Source: Hoskinsella mucinilytica (GTDB lineage: Bacteria > Bacillota_I > Bacilli_A > Erysipelotrichales > Erysipelotrichaceae). From it: a stretch of DNA of 64,000 nucleotides. The DNA lies in contig NZ_JBEQZJ010000006.1 of NCBI RefSeq assembly GCF_045223415.1, positions 1 through 64,000 on the forward strand. Direction: 5' to 3'. The number at the start of each line of letters is the position of its first letter. The first letter of the stretch is position 1. The notes beneath the pieces were generated by a model. The model was not told where the DNA came from. It searched no databases and saw only the letters and a program-made list of their open reading frames with translations. The position numbers were made by a program, and so were the translations under genes. Positions 43,174 through 51,408 of this stretch are shown one piece after another.

Positions 43174-43818
43174 ATGAATACAGAAAAAACAAGACGACTT
43201 GCGTTCATGGCAATGTTTTTAGCCATTGAAATCGTATTGGTGTTTACACCATTGGGATTTATCCCGATTCCACCATTGAACCCTACTTTGATGCACATTC
43301 CGGTTATCATTGCCGGTATCACGCTTGGTAAAAAAGCAGGTGCACAAATGGGCTTTGTATTTGGTTTATGTAGCTTTTTAAATGCAACCTTTCGCCCAGG
43401 TATCACATCCTTTGTGTTTACACCATTCTTCAGTATCGGTGCGGTATCAGGAAATTGGACGAGCTTGATCATTGCATTTATTCCTAGAATCCTTTTAGGA
43501 TTCTTCTCAGGTTGGTTATTCGAAATATTATCTAAGAAACATGTAAATGAGCATATCAGTGTCATCATAGCGGCATTGGCCGGTGCAATGACCAATACCA
43601 TTCTGGTCATGGGTGGCATTTATGTATTTTTCGGACAAGCTTATGCCTCAGCATTGGGTATCAGTTACAATGCTTTGATTGGCGCAATCATGACCGTAGT
43701 TACGACCAATGGAGCCTTTGAAGCAGCCATCGGTGCTGGGATCTGTGTTGTCGTATGTAAAGCAATTCAGCCTTTTATGAGAACAAAGAACATGCGTTTG
43801 AAACAAAAAACGGCATAA
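43174..43818 (+). CDS. ECF transporter substrate-binding (S) component, substrate uncertain
   Basis: The 214-residue protein has six hydrophobic segments, with FTPLGFIPIPPLNPTLMHIP, VIIAGITLGKKAGAQMGFVFGL and GITSFVFTPFFS. This is the style of S components that bind vitamins in the membrane and dock on the shared EcfT/A module. The PLGFIPI...TLMHIPVII part resembles pantothenate-type S proteins as I recall, so pantothenate is a guess. No EcfA or EcfT gene is nearby, which is normal for group II systems. ATG 43174 follows AGGAGG. Confidence 0.85.
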   Translation: MNTEKTRRLAFMAMFLAIEIVLVFTPLGFIPIPPLNPTLMHIPVIIAGITLGKKAGAQMGFVFGLCSFLNATFRPGITSFVFTPFFSIGAVSGNWTSLIIAFIPRILLGFFSGWLFEILSKKHVNEHISVIIAALAGAMTNTILVMGGIYVFFGQAYASALGISYNALIGAIMTVVTTNGAFEAAIGAGICVVVCKAIQPFMRTKNMRLKQKTA

Positions 43819-43910
43819 ATAGATGAGAGAGCGAAACCTTGCAAGCAGTTTTGCTCTTTTCTTTTTTCTTGTTTAACGGTATACTAATAAGGAAGAAAGT
43901 AGGGGTATAT

Positions 43911-44468
43911 GTGACAAGACTAAAAGAAGATCTGATCATTTGGAGTGACTCTTTGACAAAGTTTCATTTGCCTAGATGGGAAGAATTACCGAATTTCGAT
44001 TTATATATGGATCAAGTCATCACTCTGATTGAGGGATATCTCTATATATTATCAGATGGAAAAGAAAACGTATTGACCAGCGCAATGATCAATAATTATG
44101 TGAAACTAAAGCTCATTCCAAAGGCAGAAAAAAAGCGATATAATAAGATTCATATGGCATATTTGATTGCAATTACGGTTTTAAAACAAGTATTAACCAT
44201 TACAAAGGTAAAGGAAGGTATCGAATATCAAGCGGATATCAGTGGACTAAAAGAAGCCTATAACATGTTTTGTGAGGAACTTGAGATCAGTTTAAAAACG
44301 GTAGCACATCAATTAAAAAATGGAGAGGGAAATTTTCCCTTAGGGAGCATTGAATTAAGAAATACGGCAATGAAATTAGTTACCATTTCCTTTTCTTCAA
44401 AGCTTGTAGCAGAGAAAATGGTACGACTACAGAATTCTTATAAAGAAGAACAAAAAAAGAACATGTAA
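43911..44468 (+). CDS. DUF1836 family protein
   Basis: The 185-residue protein (LKEDLIIWSDSLTKFHLPRWEELPNFDLYMDQVI, then LTSAMINNYVKLKLIPKAEKKRYNKIHMAYLI) matches the DUF1836 pattern. The part TSAMINNYVKLKLI...KRYNKIHMAYLI looks like a MerR-type helix-turn-helix, so a DNA-binding role is plausible but unproven. Start GTG 43911 follows AGGGG. The frame to 43839 would cross a probable -10 (TATACT near 43880), so I do not use it. Confidence 0.78.
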   Translation: MTRLKEDLIIWSDSLTKFHLPRWEELPNFDLYMDQVITLIEGYLYILSDGKENVLTSAMINNYVKLKLIPKAEKKRYNKIHMAYLIAITVLKQVLTITKVKEGIEYQADISGLKEAYNMFCEELEISLKTVAHQLKNGEGNFPLGSIELRNTAMKLVTISFSSKLVAEKMVRLQNSYKEEQKKNM

Positions 44469-44514
44469 GCCTGTTATCTTCGGATAAGGGCTTTTTATGA
44501 TAAAGGAGCATGGT

Positions 44515-45885
44515 ATGAAAAAGCAAATAGATTTATTACAAGGAGCAATCCTTCCTTCGTTAGGCGCATTGGCACTTCCTATTATGGCAACCAGTTTGAT
44601 ACAGATGGCATATAATCTGATCGATATGATTTGGATCGGTGCCTTGGGTAGTAATGCAGTAGCTTCCATAGGTGCTGCCGGAATGTTTATGTGGTTATCC
44701 AATGGACTTGCAACGCTTGCGAAAATGGGAGGACAAATCAAAGTTGCCCATGCCTTAGGGGCAGGCGCCAAAAAAGAAGCCGCAGGGTATGCCAAAAGCT
44801 CACTTCAAATGGGGATCGTATTTGCCTTAGGTTTTGGGATATTGTCACTTGTATGCGCTGATGAAATGATCGCTTTTTTTCAATTGAATAGCGAACAAGT
44901 TATTTTAGATGCAAAATATTATTTGATGATCACTTGCGGTCTTGTGATATTTTCTTTTATCAACCAGATCATGACAGGGATCTTAACAGCAATGGGTAAT
45001 AGTAAAACCTCTTTTATCGTGACTGCAATTGGATTGGCATTGAATATCATTCTTGATCCTTGGTTTATTTTTGGTTGGGGAGTGGTTCCTTCCATGGGTG
45101 TTGCTGGTGCTGCTATGGCGACCATACTCTCACAAGCAATCGTCATGTTATTATTTCTATATGCAATGAAAAAGGATACTGTATTATTTCCAAGGGTACA
45201 TATATTTCAAAAACCGCAGCGATCATATCTTCTCGCTATCTTTCGCATCGGCTTACCTACGGCTTTACAAAGCATGCTGTTTTCCGGAATATCCATGGTC
45301 ATTGCACGTTTGATTGCAGGTTGGGGAGATGGTGCTGTTGCGGTACAAAAAGTAGGCTCTCAAATCGAATCTATTTCATGGATGAGTGCAGAGGGTTATG
45401 CTGCCGCATTAAATAGCTTTGTTGCGCAAAATTACGGTGCTCAAAATCCAAAACGAGTAAAAAAAGGATATCAAATATCAATGAGAGTGATGCTATTATG
45501 GGGTGTTTTTTGTAGTATCGTATTGATACTATGTCCACGCTTCATCTTTCAAATCTTTATTCACGAACAAGAGATCCTTCCTCTCGGTGTTGATTATCTT
45601 AGAATCCTTGGAATATCTCAACTCTTTATGTGTATGGAAATCACCACAGCAGGAGCCTTTCAAGGACTGGGTAAGACCCTTCCACCATCTATTGTGGGTA
45701 TTTCATTGACAGCCGCAAGAATCCCATTGGCAATGCTGTTGAGCAGCATGTGGGGATTGAATGGTATATGGTGGGCCATCACCATCAGTTCCATAGGGAA
45801 GGGAACTGTATTGTTTGCATGGTTCCACTTCGATTTAAGAAAACCGGAGTTTTTATGTGCAAAACATCTTCTAGTACAAGAATAA
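44515..45885 (+). CDS. MATE family efflux transporter
   Basis: The 456-residue protein has 12 hydrophobic helices and the MATE signatures LGALALPIMATSLIQMAYNLIDMIWIG near the start, NLD-like LNIILDPWFIFG, and RIGLPTALQSMLFSGISM at the start of the second half. It exports cationic drugs or metabolites in exchange for sodium or protons. ATG 44515 follows AAAGGAG; it begins 46 bases after the DUF1836 gene, which may regulate it. Confidence 0.92.
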   Translation: MKKQIDLLQGAILPSLGALALPIMATSLIQMAYNLIDMIWIGALGSNAVASIGAAGMFMWLSNGLATLAKMGGQIKVAHALGAGAKKEAAGYAKSSLQMGIVFALGFGILSLVCADEMIAFFQLNSEQVILDAKYYLMITCGLVIFSFINQIMTGILTAMGNSKTSFIVTAIGLALNIILDPWFIFGWGVVPSMGVAGAAMATILSQAIVMLLFLYAMKKDTVLFPRVHIFQKPQRSYLLAIFRIGLPTALQSMLFSGISMVIARLIAGWGDGAVAVQKVGSQIESISWMSAEGYAAALNSFVAQNYGAQNPKRVKKGYQISMRVMLLWGVFCSIVLILCPRFIFQIFIHEQEILPLGVDYLRILGISQLFMCMEITTAGAFQGLGKTLPPSIVGISLTAARIPLAMLLSSMWGLNGIWWAITISSIGKGTVLFAWFHFDLRKPEFLCAKHLLVQE

Positions 45886-45967
45886 AAGCTAAGGTTTAAG
45901 AATTTCTAAGAATATCCCTTGCCACAAATCATAAGATTTATGGTAAACTTTTCTTGGTGATGAGGAA

Positions 45968-46744
45968 ATGAAAGATTTTTTTACTTTTTATAAAGATATT
46001 ACAACGATGTCTTTGCCATTTGTTGCATTTTCATGGATACATATCGTCTTTTTACTGATATCTATAGGGATCATCTTGTCTTTATATCGTTTGTACAGCA
46101 GTTTGTCACAAGCAAAACAACGAAAATTCGAGATCGGTATGGCGATTTATTTTTTAGTGGAAGAAGCGCTTTATACTGCTTGGTTGCTATGGAAATGTCA
46201 TGATCAGGTATTATTAGAAATCTTACCGTTAGAGTTATGTTCTTTATGTGTATACATGAATGCTTTGAGTGTATTTACAAGAAAGGAAACACTTCGCTTT
46301 TTCAGTGCTGTGGTCGGTTTGGTTGCAGGTGGTGTTGCGATGATCTATCCGGCAAATATCAGTGGACTATATCCTGTATTCAGCTATCGTACCATCAATT
46401 TTTATATGCTACATGGAGCGTTTTTACTATTCTCTTTTATCCAATTAAAGGAGGAAGCATTGTTGAGCTATCATCATATGAAAAAGAATTTTATGATCTT
46501 AGCATGTATGTTTACCATCGCATTTACCGTGAATGTAATGTATCATACACAATATATGTTTGTGGGTATTCCACCAAAGATCACCTTTGTCGCAAGTCTA
46601 TATCAGATGACAGGTATCGTATTTTTCCTACCTACGGTTTTATTGATCTTATCTATTCTACAGGTAATCGTTGTTTATGGGTTGAAAAAAATGATCACAT
46701 ATACAAAGCATCGTCAACTTTCAAAAATAATTTATGATATTTAA
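45968..46744 (+). CDS. YwaF/TIGR02206-like integral membrane protein
   Basis: The 258-residue protein has about seven membrane helices, with FSWIHIVFLLISIGIIL, LPLELCSLCVYMNALSVFTRK, and YRTINFYMLHGAFLLFS typical of the YwaF group (conserved LPLxLC and H in the middle helices). The function is unknown. ATG 45968 follows GGTGATGAGG. It is monocistronic. Confidence 0.8.
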   Translation: MKDFFTFYKDITTMSLPFVAFSWIHIVFLLISIGIILSLYRLYSSLSQAKQRKFEIGMAIYFLVEEALYTAWLLWKCHDQVLLEILPLELCSLCVYMNALSVFTRKETLRFFSAVVGLVAGGVAMIYPANISGLYPVFSYRTINFYMLHGAFLLFSFIQLKEEALLSYHHMKKNFMILACMFTIAFTVNVMYHTQYMFVGIPPKITFVASLYQMTGIVFFLPTVLLILSILQVIVVYGLKKMITYTKHRQLSKIIYDI

Positions 46745-46765
46745 AATTTTACAAATTTTGTAAGC

Positions 46766-46776
46766 AAAACGTTTTC
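46766..46776. promoter_or_regulatory. AAAACGTTTTC (cre-like) site upstream of reverse rubrerythrin
   Basis: This is the same core motif as at the MarR promoter (38480, 38554). It lies about 20 bases before a TACAAT -10-like hexamer at 46796, so it overlaps the expected -35. It could be a CcpA cre-like site or a dedicated operator. Confidence 0.45.
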
Positions 46777-46833
46777 TTTTTTGTCACATATGCGTTACAA
46801 TAAATTTGTAAAGTTAAAAGGAGGATTTAAAAA

Positions 46834-47379
46834 ATGGCTAAATTTGTATGTCAGGTATGTGGTTATGTTTATGAAGGAGATGCAGCTCCTGAATTCTGTC
46901 CAGTATGTAAAGCTCCTGCAGAAAAATTCACAAAACAGGAAGAAGGAGAAATGAGCTGGGCTGCAGAACATGTTGTAGGTGTGGCAAAAGGTGCTCCTGA
47001 AGATATCATCGCCGATTTACGTATGAACTTTGAAGGAGAATGCAGCGAAGTCGGTATGTATTTGGCAATGGCTCGTGTTGCTCATCGTGAAGGTTATCCA
47101 GAAGTTGGAATGTATTATGAAAAAGCAGCTTATGAAGAAGCAGAGCATGCGGCAAAATTCGCAGAACTATTAGGTGAAGTGATCAGTGATTCTACAAAGA
47201 AAAATTTGGAAATGAGAGTCGATGCCGAAAATGGTGCTACTGCCGGTAAATTCGATTTGGCAAAACGTGCAAAAGCATTGAACCTTGATGCAATTCATGA
47301 TACTGTTCATGAAATGGCTCGTGATGAAGCTCGTCATGGTAAAGCATTTAAAGGCTTATTAGATCGTTATTTTAAATAA
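46834..47379 (+). CDS. Reverse rubrerythrin (rubredoxin domain N-terminal)
   Basis: The 181-residue protein starts with a rubredoxin domain, C6-QV-C9-GYVYEG and C22-PV-C25. A four-helix ferritin-like diiron domain follows, with GECSEVGMYLAMARVAHREGYPE, KAAYEEAEHAAKFAE and DEARHGKAF. This order is the reverse of classical rubrerythrin, as in the clostridial revRbr proteins. Those reduce hydrogen peroxide and oxygen to water with electrons from NADH via a reductase, and are among the main oxidative-stress proteins of anaerobes. ATG 46834 follows AAGGAGG. Confidence 0.94.
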   Translation: MAKFVCQVCGYVYEGDAAPEFCPVCKAPAEKFTKQEEGEMSWAAEHVVGVAKGAPEDIIADLRMNFEGECSEVGMYLAMARVAHREGYPEVGMYYEKAAYEEAEHAAKFAELLGEVISDSTKKNLEMRVDAENGATAGKFDLAKRAKALNLDAIHDTVHEMARDEARHGKAFKGLLDRYFK

Positions 47380-47391
47380 GATGAAATCATA

Positions 47392-47427
47392 TGCCATTGG
47401 TATCATTAGATGCTGATGGCTTTTTTT
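47392..47427 (+). terminator. Terminator of reverse rubrerythrin
   Basis: GCCAT (47393-47397) pairs with ATGGC (47416-47420) across an 18-base loop containing a further small pairing, then seven T. Confidence 0.7.
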
Positions 47428-47525
47428 GTGAAATTTGGTATCCTATTAAAATCTTACGATTTTTTCATAAATGTTGACAAAATCATAGGATTGTTATAGC
47501 GTTAAAAGGAATAAAGGAGCAATCT

Positions 47526-49964
47526 ATGGTTAAAGTTGAACATCTGAACATCAAACATAACGATCATATCATTTTTGAGGACATTTCCTTTACGTTAGCA
47601 CAAAATGGATTTGTGTCTTTTTGCGCATCAGATGAAGCAGCTTCTTTGATGGCGAAACTATTAAGTGCTGAGCGTTATCCCATGAATGGTGATATCTGGT
47701 TTCAACAGACTCGCTTAAACAAAACCAGTATGATGAGTGGAAAACTTCGTTCAAGTTTTGTACAGGGATTATTTCACGATTTTCAATTGATCTTAAATAA
47801 AAGCGTACTTTATAATGTTACTTTAGATTTATCCTATCCTAAGCAAGATGTTGAAAAATTACTGATCGCATGGGGATTGGATCATAAAAAATATGTCGCT
47901 GTAGAGGATCTGGAGTTTGAGGACCAAGCGAAAATCGTAATCGTTCGTTGTTTATTGCGAAAATGTCATATGATCGTATTTGATGTATACGATTCTTTGT
48001 TTTCACCAAAGGAAAGAGAATGTTTGTATCAGTTATTAAAAAAATGCAGCACCCAGTTGCTTGTCGTTATTTGCGGAGATCAAGAAGCCAACAAATACGC
48101 AGACCATATCATTGAATGTGAAGACGGTTATTTGCTTTCAGATAGCCTATGCAAACAAATGCAAGAGCTAAGCGTTCCCCAACGCTGTTTTCATCTGCCC
48201 AAAATGAAAAAGAAAGCTGTATGTAAAGATATCAATCAACGTTCCATTTGGAAGTTTCGCATGCTGTTTTTATGTTTGTTGATTAGCGCAATGGCAATTA
48301 ATATCGTCATGTTCAATTCACAACTTCATCTAGTTGAACTAGAAGAAAGTGTGCTATCAAGCAGAGGGCAAAATGCCATACAGATTGAGAAACAAGCTGT
48401 CGGAAATGATGGAAGAGTTTATACGACCAATTATGAAGCATTAAATCAAGAGGATGGAAAAGAGTTAGAAAGTCAACTATCTGCGAATGTCATTTACAGT
48501 TATGAAGTAGAAAATGCCAGACAAGAATTGAATCGTATTTATGGATCTCTTTGGGATGATATGGACTTATATTCCTATCAAATCATAGAATTAAACGATC
48601 TTCAACAACTGGGACTATCTTCCATCATCGGAAGTTTTCCGAAATCTTATTTTGAAACATGTATTAGCTCCTATACTGCCAGACAATTGATCATCAACGG
48701 ATACTTTCCGGAATTAAATCCTCAAAGTAGTATCGAGGATGTGATCGGAAAGCGTGTGAAATGGTATAATCGTATACTTAAAATTTCCGGTGTATTACCT
48801 GTAGATGAAAATGCGAATTTGAATATTCAGATTCAACAAGTAGATGAAAACGGAAGTAAACAGACTACCATGCTTTATGAAGGAAACTTATTCGTGAAAA
48901 CAGGATTTATGGAACATCATGATGTTTCCAAACAATTGACCTTTCCTAATGTTATCAAACAAATCAAAGATCCTATCACATCCAATACCGTATACATAGA
49001 TCAGCTTCAATATATCAATGAAGACGCATTCTCTTATTATGATGGAGAAAACTTCCTCTATGATAGTCATTTAAACAAACAAGAAGTTTACCTTGATTTC
49101 TATACCGTATATGAGTTACTATATCAAAATCGTTATCATGATGTCTTGGTCAATGACGATATGACTTATGAGGAAAAATACGCTGATTATTATAACCATG
49201 CGGCAACTTTGGTAGGAAAAACGATGCAGATAGAAACTTATCGCATCAGCGGAGCACAATCCAACAGTACGTTGATGAATGCTACCGTAACCATTAAAGG
49301 CATCAAAACGGATGCCAATGCCTTACATATTTTTGATGAAGGCTTTGATGCAACGCTTGGAAAAGGTAGTATATACATGAATCGACAAGTCTTAGAACCT
49401 TATCTCAAACAGAATTATCAAGTGGATAAGCTACTATATCAAAGCAATGATCGACAACAGTTGATCGATACACTGGATTATTTAAAGGAACATCCGTTCT
49501 ATTTGGCCTTTGTTTCTAATTCTCGTATGTTTCAGGCATTTGTCGTAGACATCAGCGCATTAAGAAATGTGTTATTGTTTATCGGTACTGGCTTCGGTAT
49601 TCTCTATCTGATTGGCTTTCTATATCTGATGGATCGTAATCGACGTTCGAATTTAAAAGAAATGACCATTTATTATTTGTTTGGAGAAACAAGATTAAGA
49701 TTAGAGCACTTATATGTAAAAAATGCCAGTATGAATTTATTACGTTATAGTGTATTTGCCGGACTTGCCAGTCTTAGTATCATTTATGTTTTGATATATT
49801 TTATTTATAAGGATTTTATGACCATTGATATTCCGATCGTTTCTTATATTATGATCCCGATCATTTATATGTTGGTTACTTGGCTCTTATATACCATAGT
49901 AGTCTATGGCTTTGTAAAGCTTCGAAATATATTGGATATCTCTCATAAAGTGAAAAAGGTATGA
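47526..49964 (+). CDS. ABC transporter-like fusion: degenerate ATPase domain plus FtsX/MacB-type permease
   Basis: Residues 1-215 align in layout with an ABC ATPase (VKVEHLNIKHNDHIIFEDISFTL). Where Walker A should be, residues 33-41 read CASDEAASL; the LSGGQ signature is replaced by EFEDQAK; and Walker B reads MIVFDVYDS, without the catalytic Glu. ATP hydrolysis is therefore very unlikely. Residues 244-263 form membrane helix 1, followed by a 410-residue extracellular domain and three C-terminal helices (about 676-703, 738-763, 771-797), the FtsX/MacB topology. It may be a mechanotransmission or sensory relic, or depend on an active ATPase partner elsewhere. ATG 47526 follows AAAGGAG. Confidence 0.8.
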   Translation: MVKVEHLNIKHNDHIIFEDISFTLAQNGFVSFCASDEAASLMAKLLSAERYPMNGDIWFQQTRLNKTSMMSGKLRSSFVQGLFHDFQLILNKSVLYNVTLDLSYPKQDVEKLLIAWGLDHKKYVAVEDLEFEDQAKIVIVRCLLRKCHMIVFDVYDSLFSPKERECLYQLLKKCSTQLLVVICGDQEANKYADHIIECEDGYLLSDSLCKQMQELSVPQRCFHLPKMKKKAVCKDINQRSIWKFRMLFLCLLISAMAINIVMFNSQLHLVELEESVLSSRGQNAIQIEKQAVGNDGRVYTTNYEALNQEDGKELESQLSANVIYSYEVENARQELNRIYGSLWDDMDLYSYQIIELNDLQQLGLSSIIGSFPKSYFETCISSYTARQLIINGYFPELNPQSSIEDVIGKRVKWYNRILKISGVLPVDENANLNIQIQQVDENGSKQTTMLYEGNLFVKTGFMEHHDVSKQLTFPNVIKQIKDPITSNTVYIDQLQYINEDAFSYYDGENFLYDSHLNKQEVYLDFYTVYELLYQNRYHDVLVNDDMTYEEKYADYYNHAATLVGKTMQIETYRISGAQSNSTLMNATVTIKGIKTDANALHIFDEGFDATLGKGSIYMNRQVLEPYLKQNYQVDKLLYQSNDRQQLIDTLDYLKEHPFYLAFVSNSRMFQAFVVDISALRNVLLFIGTGFGILYLIGFLYLMDRNRRSNLKEMTIYYLFGETRLRLEHLYVKNASMNLLRYSVFAGLASLSIIYVLIYFIYKDFMTIDIPIVSYIMIPIIYMLVTWLLYTIVVYGFVKLRNILDISHKVKKV

Positions 49965-49994
49965 TATAATCATCGTGTTGAAAGAGGTAAGCTA

Positions 49995-51323
49995 ATGAAG
50001 GAACAATTTTTAGAACGAATGAAAGGGTATTTAAAAGAAGAATATGAGGCATATCTGGAAACATTGAAAGAAGATATGTATCGTGGTATTCGTGTGAATC
50101 CATGTAAAAGCAGTATAGAAGAAATCAAAGCACTGGCTTTATGTGAGCTAAGGCCTTCTGCGATTTGCTCAGAGTCTTTCTATATCCCATATGATGTAGA
50201 GCATCTAGGTCATCATCCAGCACATTTGGCGGGGCTGTTCTATATGCAAGAGCCTAGCGCAAGTAGTGCTGTAGAAGTATTGGATGTCAAACAAGGAGAT
50301 TGGGTATTGGATTTATGTGCTGCACCCGGGGGAAAAAGTACGCAAATCGCTGCTAAGCTTGCGGATACGGGATTTCTTGTCAGTAATGAAATTGACGCAA
50401 AGCGCTCTCTCATTCTAATGTCAAATATGGAAAGAATGGGATTCAGTGAGTGTATGATCACCAACACGCATCCTGATATCCTATGTAAAGAAATGTATGG
50501 TTGTTTTGATAAGGTTTTGGTAGATGCTCCTTGTAGTGGCGAGGGGATGTTCAAAAAGCATTCCAGAGCCATGGAAGAGTGGACAGTAGAAAATGTTTGT
50601 GCGTGTGCTGCTCGACAAAAATTGATTTTAGATAGTGCCTATGAAGCGTTGAAACAGGATGGTATCATGGTATATTCTACTTGTACTTATGCAATGGAAG
50701 AAAATGAACAGGTCATTTACAGCTTTTTGAAAGAGCATCCTGATATGGAATTGGTCGATACATCTGTGAATTTTGGAAGAAGTGGATTTGCCTACGAAGA
50801 TCTGGCATATGAAAAGCTTAGAAGGATATTGCCAATGGATCAAGGGGAAGGTCATTTTATTGCGAAAATGAAAAAGCATGGAGAACAATCTAAGGCGAAA
50901 CTAAAAGTTCTGACAAGCGATAAAAAACCACCTTATGTGGAAACGTTGTTAAAGGAACAGTTAACGAAAGTTCCACCATATACTATGCTCTTACAAGATA
51001 AGGTATATGTAAAAGCAACACCATTTATAAAACTGAAAAAAACAAGAGTGTTAAGACAAGGCATACTAGCAGGAGAAATGATCAAAAACAGAATGGAGCC
51101 ACATCAACATCTTTATACGGCACACCTATTACAAGATCAGTATCAAAAGCGTTATGATATGAGTGATGAAGAATGTATTCTTTTTCTACAAGGTAACCCA
51201 TTGATGGTAGAGGGATATAAAGGATATACTTGTTTGACTTGGCATCATCACCCTATTGGTTTTGGTAAGGGAGATGGCTTAGTGATCAAAAATAAGTATC
51301 CAAAAGGTATGAGGATACATTAG
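49995..51323 (+). CDS. rsmF: rRNA cytosine-C5 methyltransferase (RsmF/NOL1-NOP2-Sun family)
   Basis: The 442-residue protein has GLFYMQEPSASSAVEVL, LDLCAAPGGKSTQIA (SAM site), VDAPCSGEGMF and YSTCTYAMEENEQV with the two catalytic cysteines. A C-terminal RsmF-type extension of about 140 residues ends in a PUA-like part. It methylates a cytosine in 16S rRNA. The exact position is not fixed by sequence alone. ATG 49995 follows AAGAGGTAAGC. Confidence 0.9.
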   Translation: MKEQFLERMKGYLKEEYEAYLETLKEDMYRGIRVNPCKSSIEEIKALALCELRPSAICSESFYIPYDVEHLGHHPAHLAGLFYMQEPSASSAVEVLDVKQGDWVLDLCAAPGGKSTQIAAKLADTGFLVSNEIDAKRSLILMSNMERMGFSECMITNTHPDILCKEMYGCFDKVLVDAPCSGEGMFKKHSRAMEEWTVENVCACAARQKLILDSAYEALKQDGIMVYSTCTYAMEENEQVIYSFLKEHPDMELVDTSVNFGRSGFAYEDLAYEKLRRILPMDQGEGHFIAKMKKHGEQSKAKLKVLTSDKKPPYVETLLKEQLTKVPPYTMLLQDKVYVKATPFIKLKKTRVLRQGILAGEMIKNRMEPHQHLYTAHLLQDQYQKRYDMSDEECILFLQGNPLMVEGYKGYTCLTWHHHPIGFGKGDGLVIKNKYPKGMRIH

Positions 51324-51351
51324 AGGAACCAATATTCATGTTCCTTTTTCT
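51323..51351 (+). terminator. Terminator after rsmF
   Basis: AGGAAC (51323-51328) pairs with GTTCCT (51340-51345), then TTTTC. Confidence 0.7.
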
Positions 51352-51408
51352 TTTGTTGGAAGAGTGTGTAATTCATGTTAAAATAGACGATGGAAAGTGG
51401 TGAAGCAA

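Noticed and set aside
43146..43619. Minus-strand 157-codon frame over the ECF S-component gene
   Set aside because: Antisense shadow; the plus strand has the membrane protein with promoter and ribosome binding site.
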